The translations under genes and the position numbers were made by a program. From positions 1 through 16,698 of the forward strand of contig CAMPIF010000031.1 of NCBI GenBank assembly GCA_946886245.1: DNA of 16,698 bases. Reading direction: 5' to 3'. Below, piece by piece: positions 1 through 7,603 of the stretch (position 1 is the first letter of the stretch; each line of letters starts with the position of its first letter). This DNA is from Ectopseudomonas composti (lineage in GTDB: Bacteria; Pseudomonadota; Gammaproteobacteria; Pseudomonadales; Pseudomonadaceae). The notes under the pieces are model-generated. The model did no database searches. It saw only the letters and a program-made list of their open reading frames with translations, and was not told the origin of the DNA.

Positions 1-2021
1 CCCTGGAACTGCTCGACGCCCGCCCACCGCTGCCGGCGTCGCTGTTCAAGCTGTGCCTGTGGACGGCGCAATACTATCAGCACAGCCTTGGCGACACCCT
101 GAGCTGGGCCTTGCCAGTACTGCTGCGCCAGGGCGAGCCGGCCGAAACCCGCCAGGAGCGCTACTGGCTGGTCAATAAAGACGCCAGCGTCGACGACCCA
201 CGCCTGACCCGCGCCCCCCGCCAGCGCGACGCACTCAAGGCGCTGGCGCAACATCCGCATGGCGTGGCCCACAGCCTGCTCAGCCAATTGCAACTCAACC
301 GCGACAGCCTGCAGTTGCTGCATGAGAAGGGCCTGGTACGGGTCGAGGTGCGCCGCACCCAACCTCATGCCAAGCCGGCGCACTGGCTGGCACAACCGGA
401 ACTGCCACTGAACGCCGAGCAGCGCGCAGCGGTGAATGCCGTGGCGTCGAACTGGGACCAGTTCAATGCCTTTCTGCTCGCCGGCGTCACCGGCAGCGGC
501 AAGACCGAGGTCTACCTGCAATTGATCCACCAGTGCCTGGAGGCCGGCAAGCAGGCGCTGGTACTGATCCCGGAGATCAACCTCGGCCCGCAGACCTTCG
601 ACCGCTTTTCCCGTCGTTTCAACGCGCGCATCGCCTTGCTGCATTCGGCGGTGAATGATCGCGAGCGCCTGGACGCCTGGCTGGCCGCGCGCGACGGCGA
701 GGCCGACATCATCATCGGTACGCGCTCGGCGCTGTTCACGCCGATGAAGCACCCAGGACTGATCATCGTCGACGAAGAACACGACGCCTCTTATAAACAG
801 CAGGAAGGCCTGCGCTACCACGCACGCGACCTGGCGCTGGTACGCGCCCGACAGGAAGACGTGCCCATCGTGCTCGGTTCGGCGACGCCCTCGCTGGAAA
901 GCCTGCACAACGCCCACAGCGGCCGCTACGCCCTGCTCAAGCTGACTCAGCGCGCCGGCGGCGCCAGCCAGCCACGCTTCCTGCGCCTGGACGTGAAGAG
1001 CCGACCACTGGACTCGGGCATCTCCGGGCCAATGCAGCAGGCCATCGCCCAGACCCTGGCGGCCGGCCAGCAGGTGCTGGTGTTTCTCAACCGCCGCGGC
1101 TTCGCCCCGACCCTGCTCTGCCACGACTGCGGCTGGCTGTCCGAGTGCCCGCGTTGCGATGCACGCATGACCGTGCACCAGCGCTACCAGGAACTGCGCT
1201 GTCATCACTGCGGCCATGTCGAGAAGCAACCGAGCAACTGCCCGAAATGCCAGCACGTCGACCTGCGCCCGGTCGGCGCCGGCACCGAGCGTGCCGAAGA
1301 GCGCCTGGCGGTGCTGTTCCCCGACTACCCGGTGCTGCGCATCGACCGTGACAGCACCTCGCGCAAGGGCGCGATGGATCGCCTGTTCGCCACCATCAAC
1401 AAGGGCGAGCCGTGCATCCTGGTGGGCACCCAGATGCTTGCCAAGGGCCACCACTTCCCACGGGTGACGCTGGTGTCGATTCTCGATGCCGACGGCGGTC
1501 TGTTTTCCGCCGATTTCCGCGCCAGCGAGCGCATGGCGCAACTGATCGTGCAAGTAGCCGGTCGCGCTGGCCGCGCGGAGGAACCGGGCAAGGTCATCAT
1601 CCAGAGCCACCTGGCCGACCATCCGCTGCTGGTACAACTGACCGAGCAAGGCTACTTCGCCTTCGCCGAACAGGCACTGAGCGAACGTCGCGGTGCCGGC
1701 CTGCCGCCGTTCTGCCACCTGGCACTGCTGCGCGCCGAAGCGCACAAGCCTGGCCAGGCGGAAAGTTTTCTCGATGAAGCCTGCAGCGAGGCCGAGCATT
1801 TACTGGGGGAGCTGGGCTTGACCGGCATCGAACTGCTCGGCCCGGTGCCCGCGCCGATGGAACGTCGCGCTGGGCGCTTCCGTGCGCAACTGCTGCTGCA
1901 GGGCAATGCCCGCGCACCGTTGCACCGTCTGCTCAACCACTGGCTGCATGCGTTGGAGCAAATGCCCAGCGGCCGTGCGGTACGCTGGTCGCTGGACGTC
2001 GACCCGATCGACCTTTTCTAA
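1..2021 (+). CDS. priA: PriA primosomal helicase, 5'-truncated by window edge
   Basis: PriA is the superfamily 2 DNA helicase that recognises abandoned replication forks and starts primosome reassembly. The reading frame is open from base 3, so the gene begins upstream; 672 codons are visible against about 730-740 in full-length family members, so only about 65 N-terminal residues are missing. Visible landmarks are the Walker A motif GVTGSGKT (about bases 484-507), the DEEH form of the DEAH box (771-782), and a cysteine-rich zinc-binding insertion with repeated CxxC pairs (about 1119-1254) typical of PriA. The C-terminus ends LDVDPIDLF as in other PriA proteins. No stop codons or frameshifts are visible. 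The gene is followed by a 268-bp repeat-rich gap before argS, so it is probably transcribed separately from argS. Identification is firm. Confidence 0.97.
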   Translation, partial: LELLDARPPLPASLFKLCLWTAQYYQHSLGDTLSWALPVLLRQGEPAETRQERYWLVNKDASVDDPRLTRAPRQRDALKALAQHPHGVAHSLLSQLQLNRDSLQLLHEKGLVRVEVRRTQPHAKPAHWLAQPELPLNAEQRAAVNAVASNWDQFNAFLLAGVTGSGKTEVYLQLIHQCLEAGKQALVLIPEINLGPQTFDRFSRRFNARIALLHSAVNDRERLDAWLAARDGEADIIIGTRSALFTPMKHPGLIIVDEEHDASYKQQEGLRYHARDLALVRARQEDVPIVLGSATPSLESLHNAHSGRYALLKLTQRAGGASQPRFLRLDVKSRPLDSGISGPMQQAIAQTLAAGQQVLVFLNRRGFAPTLLCHDCGWLSECPRCDARMTVHQRYQELRCHHCGHVEKQPSNCPKCQHVDLRPVGAGTERAEERLAVLFPDYPVLRIDRDSTSRKGAMDRLFATINKGEPCILVGTQMLAKGHHFPRVTLVSILDADGGLFSADFRASERMAQLIVQVAGRAGRAEEPGKVIIQSHLADHPLLVQLTEQGYFAFAEQALSERRGAGLPPFCHLALLRAEAHKPGQAESFLDEACSEAEHLLGELGLTGIELLGPVPAPMERRAGRFRAQLLLQGNARAPLHRLLNHWLHALEQMPSGRAVRWSLDVDPIDLF

Positions 2022-2239
2022 GCGGCACGCTGCAAGCCTCAAGCGAAAGCTAAAACGCGTATTTCCCTTTCGCTTGCAGTGCGCCCATGAAAAGCAGTCC
2101 GTAGGGTGGGCCGGGCGGCGTCCCGCTTCAGCCCACCAACAGCGGTTAGCCTAGGTGGGCTGAAGCCCACCCTACCCACTCCCCACGAAAACGCGGCACG
2201 CTTTTCCTTGCCGCTTGTGGCTTGCAGCCTGTAGCTGCT
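2022..2239. repeat. Composite intergenic repeat region between priA and argS
   Basis: The gap contains nested repeats and no gene. Just after the priA stop, CAAGCGAAAG (2040-2049) is the exact reverse complement of CTTTCGCTTG (2067-2076), a 10-bp stem with a 17-nt loop that could end or protect the priA transcript, though no T tract follows. The same 3' arm can alternatively pair with GCTGCAAGC at 2029-2037. GCGGCACGC occurs twice as a direct repeat (2022-2030 and 2193-2201), and the GCTTGCAGC-type sequence recurs inverted near 2211-2239. A GTAG REP pair, listed separately, sits in the middle. The symmetry suggests a layered repeat cassette; this is inference. Confidence 0.55.
2101..2175. repeat. 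Head-to-head GTAG REP pair (GGTGGGC type)
   Basis: Two REP-like units face each other. The left unit is GTAG followed by stem GGTGGGC (2105-2111) and GCCCACC (2131-2137). The right unit is the mirror image: stem GGTGGGC (2154-2160), loop TGAA, GCCCACC (2165-2171), then CTAC (2172-2175). In addition CTTCAGCCCACC (2126-2137) pairs perfectly with GGTGGGCTGAAG (2154-2165), so a long hairpin is possible. A conserved GTAG foot next to a palindrome is the signature of REPs mobilised by REP-associated tyrosine transposases (RAYTs). No RAYT gene is in the window. Confidence 0.8.
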
Positions 2240-2247
2240 CTTATAAT
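2218..2247 (+). promoter_or_regulatory. Candidate sigma-70 promoter of argS
   Basis: A perfect TATAAT -10 hexamer lies at 2242-2247, about 43 bp upstream of the argS ATG. The -35 region is weak: TGGCTT at 2218-2223 gives an 18-bp spacer and only a partial match to TTGACA. The -10 is convincing in this GC-rich background; the -35 assignment is not. Confidence 0.5.
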
Positions 2248-2289
2248 GCGCAGTTTTCGACCAAAGCCCCAAGGCAACCCGAGCCGAAC

Positions 2290-4029
2290 ATGAAAGACAG
2301 CATTCGCCACCTGATCCAGCAAGCCCTCGACCGCCTGACCGCCGAAGGCGTGCTGCCTGCCGGCCTGACGCCGGCCATCCAGGTGGAGAACACCAAGGAC
2401 AAGAGCCACGGTGATTTCGCCAGCAACATCGCCATGATGCTGGCCAAACCCGCCGGGATGAAACCACGCGACCTGGCCGAAAAGCTGATCGCGGCACTGC
2501 CGGCCGACGAGCAGATCACCAAGGTGGAAATCGCCGGCCCCGGTTTTCTCAACTTCTTCCAGAACAGCGATGCCCTGGCCCAGCACCTGGAAGCGGCACT
2601 GGCCGACACCAGGCTCGGTGTGCGCAAGAACGGCCCGGCGCAGCGCGTGGTGGTCGACCTGTCGGCGCCCAACCTGGCCAAGGAAATGCACGTCGGCCAC
2701 TTGCGCTCGACCATCATCGGCGACGGCGTGGCGCGCGTACTGGAGTTTCTCGGCGACACGGTGATCCGCCAGAACCACGTCGGCGACTGGGGCACCCAGT
2801 TCGGCATGCTGCTGGCCTATATGCAGGAAAACCCGGCCGCCGCCGAAAGCGAGCTGGCCGATCTGGAAGGTTTCTACCGCGCCGCCAAGAAGCGCTTCGA
2901 CGAATCCCCTGAGTTCGCCGACCGCGCCCGCGAGCTGGTGGTGCAACTGCAGGCCGGCGACGCCGAGTGCCTGCGCCTGTGGCACCGTTTCAACGACATT
3001 TCCCTGTCGCACTGCCAGGCGCTGTATGACCGCCTGGGCGTCAAGCTGAGCATGGCCGACGTCAAGGGCGAGAGTGCCTACAACGACGACCTGCCACAGG
3101 TAGTCGCCGACCTCGCCGCCAAGGGCCTGCTGACCGAAGACAACGGCGCGCAGTGCGTATTCATGGACGCGTTCAAGAATGCCGAAGGCAACCCGCTGCC
3201 GCTGATCGTGCAGAAGGCTGGCGGCGGCTACCTGTACGCCACCACCGACCTGGCTGCGACCCGCTACCGCGCCGGCACGCTCAAGGCCGACCGCGTGCTG
3301 TACTTCGTCGACCAGCGTCAGGCCCTGCACTTCCAGATGGTCTTCGCCTGCGCGCGCCTGGCCGGTTTCGTCCCCGCCAGCATGGAAATGGAACACATGG
3401 GCTTCGGCACCATGAACGGTCCGGACGGCCGCCCGTTCAAGACCCGCGATGGCGGCACCGTGAAGCTGGTGCACCTGCTCGACGAAGCCGAACAGCGCGC
3501 CTACAGCCTGGTCAAGGACAAGAACCCGGACCTGGCCGAAGACGAGCTGCGCAGAATCGCCCGTGTGGTCGGCATCGCCTCGGTGAAGTACGCCGACCTG
3601 TCCAAGCACCGCACCAGCGACTACAGCTTCAACTTCGACCTGATGCTCAGCTTCGAGGGCAACACCGCGCCCTACTTGCTGTACGCCTATACCCGCGTGG
3701 CTGGCGTGTTCCGCAAGCTGGGCAAGAGCGTGGACGAGATCGGCGGGCAGATCACCCTGGTCGCCGAGCAGGAACAAGCCCTGGCTGCCAAGCTGGCGCA
3801 GTTCAACGAGCTGCTCGGCAACGTCGCCGACAAGGGGACGCCGCACATGCTCTGCAGCTATCTGTACGACCTCGCCGGCCTGTTCTCCAGCTTCTACGAA
3901 AACTGCCCGATCCTGAGTGCCGAGGACGAGGCCACGCGCGACAGCCGCCTGCGCCTGGCTGCCCTGACCGGCCGCACGCTCAAGCAAGGTCTGGAGCTGC
4001 TCGGCCTGGAAACTCTGGAGCGGATGTAA
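2290..4029 (+). CDS. argS: Arginyl-tRNA synthetase
   Basis: ArgS charges tRNA-Arg with arginine using ATP in the cytoplasm. The 579-residue product shows the class I HIGH-type signature as HVGH at residues 134-137, inside the family block [16 protein letters not shown]. Further ArgS blocks follow, including [21 protein letters not shown] and the C-terminal anticodon-binding DALR-type domain, which ends ETLERM as in homologues. As in most ArgS enzymes there is no canonical KMSKS loop; the equivalent region reads [10 protein letters not shown] chose ATG 2290 ([11 protein letters not shown]) because it matches Pseudomonas ArgS N-termini and lies downstream of the TATAAT at 2242-2247; an in-frame start at 2215 would put the promoter inside the gene. 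The stop codon abuts the ATG of the FtsN-like gene, indicating a bicistronic unit. Confidence 0.97.
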   Translation: MKDSIRHLIQQALDRLTAEGVLPAGLTPAIQVENTKDKSHGDFASNIAMMLAKPAGMKPRDLAEKLIAALPADEQITKVEIAGPGFLNFFQNSDALAQHLEAALADTRLGVRKNGPAQRVVVDLSAPNLAKEMHVGHLRSTIIGDGVARVLEFLGDTVIRQNHVGDWGTQFGMLLAYMQENPAAAESELADLEGFYRAAKKRFDESPEFADRARELVVQLQAGDAECLRLWHRFNDISLSHCQALYDRLGVKLSMADVKGESAYNDDLPQVVADLAAKGLLTEDNGAQCVFMDAFKNAEGNPLPLIVQKAGGGYLYATTDLAATRYRAGTLKADRVLYFVDQRQALHFQMVFACARLAGFVPASMEMEHMGFGTMNGPDGRPFKTRDGGTVKLVHLLDEAEQRAYSLVKDKNPDLAEDELRRIARVVGIASVKYADLSKHRTSDYSFNFDLMLSFEGNTAPYLLYAYTRVAGVFRKLGKSVDEIGGQITLVAEQEQALAAKLAQFNELLGNVADKGTPHMLCSYLYDLAGLFSSFYENCPILSAEDEATRDSRLRLAALTGRTLKQGLELLGLETLERM

Positions 4030-4704
4030 ATGGCAGCGCGCAAGAAACCGGCGCCGAAACGCGGCGCCAGTCGCTATCAGGCCCCGGCGAAGAAGCCCGT
4101 ACCGGGCTGGATCTGGCTGGCCTGCGGCCTGGTGGTCGGCGGTTTCTTCATGTTCCTGTTCAGCCTCGAACCGGGCCGTGACGAGATCAAGCGCGACAAG
4201 GGCGAACAGGTACGCAGCACCAAACCCGAGCCGAAGCCGACGAAGCCCGAACCGGCCAGACCCAAGTACGACTTCTACACCCTGCTGCCGGAGTCGGAAG
4301 TGATCCTGCCGCAGGCCCTGGAAGAAACGCCACCTCCCATGCCCGAGCAGAAACCGGTCACCCCGGAAGAAGCCGCGAAGATCGATGCCGCCCGCGCCGA
4401 AGCCGCGCTCAATGGCCAGGTGCCCCCGCCCGCGCCGCCGGTGCTGGCCAGCGCGCCGGTCACCACGCAGTTCTTCCTCCAGGCCGGCTCCTTCCGCAAG
4501 CGCGACGACGCCGACGGCCTGCGCGCGCAGATCATCCTGCTCGGCCAGAATGTACGCGTGGAAACCGGCAAGGTGCGCGAGGAAACCTGGCACCGCGTCC
4601 TGGTCGGCCCCTTCGCCAGCCGCGAGCAACTGGCCAGCGCGCAGAAGACCCTGGCAGCCGGGGGCTTCAGCAACCTGCTGTTACAGCAGCGCCAGGTCCG
4701 CTGA
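4030..4704 (+). CDS. ftsN: SPOR-domain cell division protein, FtsN-like
   Basis: The product is a 224-residue bitopic inner-membrane protein. A short basic cytoplasmic N-terminus (residues 1-25, rich in K, R and P) is followed by one membrane segment at about 27-47. A charged, proline-rich periplasmic linker with the motif YDFYTLLPE comes next, and then a C-terminal SPOR domain (about 146-220) that binds denuded septal peptidoglycan. This layout matches FtsN, the late division protein that activates septal synthesis, and the place immediately upstream of hslVU is the ftsN position in E. coli as well. The ATG follows the argS stop with no spacer, so translation is probably coupled. Because SPOR proteins diverge quickly, a generic SPOR protein is the alternative; the family is certain and the ftsN name is likely. 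Confidence 0.85.
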   Translation: MAARKKPAPKRGASRYQAPAKKPVPGWIWLACGLVVGGFFMFLFSLEPGRDEIKRDKGEQVRSTKPEPKPTKPEPARPKYDFYTLLPESEVILPQALEETPPPMPEQKPVTPEEAAKIDAARAEAALNGQVPPPAPPVLASAPVTTQFFLQAGSFRKRDDADGLRAQIILLGQNVRVETGKVREETWHRVLVGPFASREQLASAQKTLAAGGFSNLLLQQRQVR

Positions 4705-4711
4705 TCGCCTG

Positions 4712-4853
4712 ACAGGCCGTTGAAAAACGTAGGCGAGGCAGGCTGGCCGAGGCAAAAATAGCCGAAAAAGCGCAGTTTACGTGTTGTAAATGAGCATTTT
4801 GAGGCTGTTTTTAACGACGGCCAGGCAACGCAGGTAGTTTTTCAACAGCCTGT
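4712..4853. mobile_element. MITE-like 142-bp near-palindromic element
   Basis: The ends are imperfect terminal inverted repeats: the left end starts ACAGGCCGTTGAAAAAC (4712-4728), and the reverse complement of the right end starts ACAGGCTGTTGAAAAAC. Similarity continues inward: AAAAATAGCC on the left matches AAAAACAGCC on the inverted right arm, and the centre is GTTTAC-GTGTT-GTAAAT (around 4776-4791). The whole element could fold as one imperfect hairpin. It is markedly more AT-rich than its surroundings and carries no convincing gene. I see no target-site duplication. It lies between the ftsN stop and the hslV heat-shock promoter. A relic or non-autonomous transposon is the best explanation; I cannot name the parent IS family. 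Confidence 0.7.
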
Positions 4854-4868
4854 TAAGCCCGTCGCCGG

Positions 4869-4898
4869 TTGAAAAGCCGCGACGAGCACCCCATCTGA
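4869..4898 (+). promoter_or_regulatory. Sigma-32 (RpoH) type heat-shock promoter of hslVU
   Basis: TTGAAA at 4869-4874 is followed after 14 bp by CCCCATCT at 4889-4896. This matches the heat-shock consensus (CTTGAA, 13-17 bp, CCCCATnT) with a complete -10 and a nearly complete -35. It sits 44 bp before the hslV start, and hslVU is a classical RpoH-dependent operon. Confidence 0.78.
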
Positions 4899-4942
4899 GT
4901 TTCCATCCGGGCAAGTTCGCCCCGCAGCGTGGAGATTCACCC

Positions 4943-5473
4943 TTGACCACCATCGTTTCAGTGCGCCGCCACGGCAAGGTCGTGATGGCTGGCGACGGCC
5001 AGGTTTCCCTCGGCAACACCGTCATGAAGGGCAACGCCAAGAAGGTGCGCCGCCTCTACCACGGCCAGGTGCTGGCTGGTTTCGCCGGTGCCACCGCCGA
5101 TGCCTTCACCCTGTTCGAACGCTTCGAAGGTCAGCTGGAAAAACATCAGGGCCATCTGGTCCGCGCCGCCGTCGAGCTGGCCAAGGACTGGCGTACCGAC
5201 CGCAGCCTGAGCCGCCTGGAAGCCATGCTGGCAGTGGCCAACAAGGACGCCTCGCTGATCATCACCGGCAACGGCGACGTCGTCGAACCCGAGGAAGGCC
5301 TGATCGCCATGGGTTCCGGCGGCAACTTCGCCCAGGCCGCCGCGCGCGCCCTGCTGATGAAGACTGACCTGTCCGCCCTCGAGATAGCGCAGACTGCACT
5401 CGGCATCGCCGGCGACATCTGCGTCTTCACCAATCATCACCAGACAATAGAGGAACTGGACGCCCCCGAGTGA
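4943..5473 (+). CDS. hslV: HslV, peptidase subunit of the HslVU (ClpYQ) protease
   Basis: HslV forms the dodecameric proteolytic core, related to proteasome beta subunits, that degrades unfolded and regulatory proteins fed by HslU. The product has 176 residues, the normal length. The start is a TTG: the following TTIVSVRR is the conserved mature N-terminus, with Thr1 as the catalytic nucleophile once the initiator Met is removed. A GGAG ribosome binding site lies at 4931-4934, 8 bases upstream. Asp17 and Lys33 (mature numbering) of the active site are present, as are the GSGG segment and the C-terminal NHHQTIEEL. It is the first gene of an operon with hslU (40-bp gap), behind the sigma-32 promoter. 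Identification is firm. Confidence 0.98.
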   Translation: MTTIVSVRRHGKVVMAGDGQVSLGNTVMKGNAKKVRRLYHGQVLAGFAGATADAFTLFERFEGQLEKHQGHLVRAAVELAKDWRTDRSLSRLEAMLAVANKDASLIITGNGDVVEPEEGLIAMGSGGNFAQAAARALLMKTDLSALEIAQTALGIAGDICVFTNHHQTIEELDAPE

Positions 5474-5513
5474 CGTCCGTTCTTCATACAGATTCGATAG
5501 CGAGCCAAATTCC

Positions 5514-6854
5514 ATGTCCATGACGCCCCGCGAGATCGTCCACGAACTCAACCGCCACATCATCGGCCAGGACGACGCCAAGCGCGCCGTGGCCATCGCC
5601 CTGCGCAACCGCTGGCGGCGCATGCAGCTGCCGGCCGAACTGCGCCAGGAAGTCACGCCGAAGAACATCCTGATGATCGGCCCCACCGGCGTCGGCAAGA
5701 CCGAAATCGCCCGTCGTCTGGCCAAGCTGGCCAATGCGCCGTTCCTGAAAGTGGAAGCCACCAAGTTCACCGAGGTCGGCTATGTCGGCCGCGATGTCGA
5801 ATCGATCATCCGCGACCTGGCCGATGCAGCGGTGAAAATGCTCCGTGAGCAGGAAATCACCAAGGTCCGCCATCGCGCCGAAGATGCGGCCGAGGAACGC
5901 ATCCTCGACGCCCTGCTGCCACCCGCGCGCCAGGGCTTCGGTGACGAGCCGGTGCGCAGCGAGGACTCCAATACCCGTCAGCTGTTTCGCAAGCGCCTGC
6001 GTGAAGGTCAGTTGAACGACAAGGAAATCGACATCGAAGTGGCCGACTCGCCCATGGGCGTGGAGATCATGACCCCGCCGGGCATGGAGGAAATGACCAA
6101 CCAGTTGCAGAACCTGTTCTCCAGCATGGGTAAGGGCAAGAAGAAGAGCCGCAAGCTCAAGGTCGCCGACGCGCTGAAGCTGGTACGCGACGAGGAAGCC
6201 GCGCGCCTGGTCAACGAGGAAGAACTCAAGGCCCGCGCGTTGGAAGCGGTCGAGCAGCATGGCATCGTCTTCATCGACGAGATCGACAAGGTGGCCAAGC
6301 GCGGCAACACCGGCGGCGCCGATGTTTCCCGCGAAGGCGTGCAGCGCGACCTGCTGCCGCTGATCGAGGGCTGCACGGTCAACACCAAGCTGGGCATGGT
6401 CAAGACCGACCACATCCTGTTCATCGCCAGCGGCGCCTTCCACCTGAGCAAACCCAGCGACCTGGTGCCCGAACTGCAGGGTCGCCTGCCGATCCGCGTC
6501 GAGCTCAAGGCGCTGAGCCCGCAGGATTTCGAGCGCATTCTCAGCGAGCCGCATGCCTCGCTCACCGAGCAGTACAGTGCACTGCTGCAGACCGAGGGCT
6601 TGAACATCGAGTTCGCCGAAGACGGCATCAAGCGTCTGGCCGAGATCGCCTGGCAGGTCAACGAGAAGACCGAAAACATCGGCGCCCGTCGCCTGCACAC
6701 CCTGCTCGAGCGCCTGCTGGAGGAGGTATCCTTCAGTGCCGGCGACCTGGCGGGCCAGCAGAACGGCGAACCGATCCGTATCGACGCGGCTTACGTCAAC
6801 GGTCACCTCGGCGAGTTGGCACAGGACGAAGACCTGTCGCGTTATATTCTGTAA
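5514..6854 (+). CDS. hslU: HslU, ATPase subunit of the HslVU protease
   Basis: HslU is a hexameric AAA+ unfoldase that caps HslV and threads substrates into it. The 446-residue product shows Walker A GPTGVGKT (residues 56-63), the substrate-gripping pore loop GYVG (89-92), the family-specific I domain (about 110-243), Walker B VFIDEID (252-258), and the C-terminal DLSRYIL tail that inserts into HslV to activate it. Length and motifs are normal. ATG 5514 gives MSMTPREIV; a second ATG six bases later would also fit, and no strong Shine-Dalgarno decides between them. It is probably co-transcribed with hslV and translated at a similar level. A REP pair begins 5 bp after its stop codon and may mark the transcript end. 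Confidence 0.98.
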   Translation: MSMTPREIVHELNRHIIGQDDAKRAVAIALRNRWRRMQLPAELRQEVTPKNILMIGPTGVGKTEIARRLAKLANAPFLKVEATKFTEVGYVGRDVESIIRDLADAAVKMLREQEITKVRHRAEDAAEERILDALLPPARQGFGDEPVRSEDSNTRQLFRKRLREGQLNDKEIDIEVADSPMGVEIMTPPGMEEMTNQLQNLFSSMGKGKKKSRKLKVADALKLVRDEEAARLVNEEELKARALEAVEQHGIVFIDEIDKVAKRGNTGGADVSREGVQRDLLPLIEGCTVNTKLGMVKTDHILFIASGAFHLSKPSDLVPELQGRLPIRVELKALSPQDFERILSEPHASLTEQYSALLQTEGLNIEFAEDGIKRLAEIAWQVNEKTENIGARRLHTLLERLLEEVSFSAGDLAGQQNGEPIRIDAAYVNGHLGELAQDEDLSRYIL

Positions 6855-6858
6855 GCCC

Positions 6859-6917
6859 GTAGCCCGGATGAAATCCGGGGACGTTCACCGCAGCGTCCCG
6901 GATTGCATCCGGGCTAC
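6859..6917. repeat. Head-to-head GTAG REP pair (CCCGGAT type)
   Basis: The left unit is GTAGCCCGGATG (6859-6870) followed by AATCCGGGG. The right unit is its mirror, CCCGGATTG then CATCCGGGCTAC (6906-6917). The 12-bp outer arms are exact inverse complements, and the inner arms AATCCGGGGACG / CGTCCCGGATT match except for one extra G. The pair starts 5 bp after the hslU stop and ends 18 bp before the DUF971 start. It could stabilise the hslVU 3' end and partly uncouple the next gene. Confidence 0.82.
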
Positions 6918-6935
6918 CTATGATGGAAATCCAGC

Positions 6936-7307
6936 ATGCCCATCCCCAGCGCGATCAAACTGCACAAGGCCTCGAAAACCCTGGAACTGCGCTACGGCGA
7001 GCAGAGCTATCAGCTCAGCGCCGAGTTCCTGCGTGTGCATTCGCCCTCGGCCGAGGTACAGGGGCATGGCAAGCCGATTCTGCAGACCGGCAAGCTCAAC
7101 GTCGCCCTGGAGCGCATCGAACCGGCCGGCAACTATGCACTGAAACTGTGCTTCGACGACGGCCATGACAGCGGCCTGTTCACCTGGGAATATCTGCACG
7201 AACTGGCCACTCGTCATGACCAGCTCTGGGCCGACTATCTGACGCAGCTCAGTGTCGCCGGGAAATCCCGCGACCCCAGCGAATCGGTCGTGCGCCTGAT
7301 GCTCTGA
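6936..7307 (+). CDS. DUF971 protein (gamma-butyrobetaine hydroxylase-like N-terminal domain)
   Basis: This is a small 123-residue soluble protein of unknown function. The whole length resembles the domain found at the N-terminus of gamma-butyrobetaine hydroxylase (PF06155/DUF971), with the usual order: an IKLHKASKTLEL strand pair, LSAEFLRVHSPSAEVQGHG, and the C-terminal SGLFTWEYLHELA. There is no oxygenase domain after it, so it is not a hydroxylase. It has one cysteine only (LCFDDGH), so it lacks the cysteine cluster that binds zinc in the hydroxylase. ATG 6936 has only a weak GGAA upstream. It sits between hslVU and the PHA cluster on the same strand, just after a REP pair, and is a conserved neighbour in pseudomonads as far as I recall. 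No metabolic role should be assumed. Confidence 0.85.
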   Translation: MPIPSAIKLHKASKTLELRYGEQSYQLSAEFLRVHSPSAEVQGHGKPILQTGKLNVALERIEPAGNYALKLCFDDGHDSGLFTWEYLHELATRHDQLWADYLTQLSVAGKSRDPSESVVRLML

Positions 7308-7361
7308 GGTAACAGGAAGACCCTTGCCGCAGAGCGCTCGGCGCATCCCCCACCGACCACG

Positions 7362-7390
7362 TTAACGACAGTTAGGGCGAGTTTTCTAAT
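7362..7390 (+). promoter_or_regulatory. Candidate sigma-70 promoter for phaC1 with overlapping inverted TTAG/CTAA
   Basis: TTAACG (7362-7367) and TCTAAT (7385-7390) are 17 bp apart, 4/6 and 5/6 matches to the consensus. TTAG (7372-7375) and CTAA (7386-7389) form a short inverted repeat that overlaps the spacer and -10, a good position for a repressor or regulator such as the TetR-like PhaD. TTTCTAAT also occurs upstream of phaI. This is a sequence match only. Confidence 0.45.
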
Positions 7391-7440
7391 CTATCGCGGC
7401 ATACTCCTGCGCCATCGAGCAGCTTGCTTAACTTCACAAA

Positions 7441-7545
7441 CTCGGGTAACCAAGGAACTGGCAGGTTCCCTGCATTTGGCTGTGCCAGGTGCAACGAAAT
7501 ACGCGGACTCGATCCGCCCCCGGTAACCCGAGCAGTACCTGGCAC
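7441..7545 (+). promoter_or_regulatory. Structured leader upstream of phaC1
   Basis: Three inverted repeats lie in this 105-bp stretch: CTCGGGTAACC (7441-7451) with GGTAACCCGAG (7522-7532), 10 of 11 paired; GTGCCAGGT (7482-7490) with ACCTGGCAC (7537-7545), exact; and the local hairpin GCGGA-CTCGA-TCCGC (7503-7517). The first two interleave, so they are mutually exclusive or form a pseudoknot. It matches no riboswitch I recognise. Confidence 0.35.
7458..7474 (+). promoter_or_regulatory. Candidate -24/-12 (sigma-54) promoter of phaC1
   Basis: CTGGCAGG-N4-CTGCA matches YTGGCACG-N4-TTGCW with two substitutions, and keeps the invariant GG and GC at exactly the required 10-nt separation. A -24/-12 promoter has been described upstream of phaC1 in P. 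aeruginosa, which supports it. The site also contains a GCAGG-TTC-CCTGC inverted repeat. Confidence 0.55.
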
Positions 7546-7603
7546 TGTGTCGCCGTGCGCCCTCGCAGGCCGGTATTCGTCTCAGGACAATGGAGCGTCG
7601 TAG

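Noticed and set aside
2215..2289. Upstream in-frame start adding 25 residues to ArgS
   Set aside because: The extension overlaps a perfect TATAAT and has no resemblance to ArgS N-termini.
2146..4629. 827-codon open frame on the - strand opposite argS and the FtsN-like gene
   Set aside because: High GC content leaves antisense frames open. The translation shows no family motif, and the + strand proteins are unambiguous.
4777..5040. 87-codon - strand frame across the palindromic element and the hslV promoter
   Set aside because: It starts inside hslV and ends in the MITE-like repeat, with no family features, so it is probably non-coding.
5484..6806. 440-codon - strand frame opposite hslU
   Set aside because: Antisense shadow without motifs; hslU is certain.
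7537..7552. Second sigma-54 site beginning CTGGCAC near the phaC1 start
   Set aside because: The -24 half is good but there is no GC at the required -12 position.
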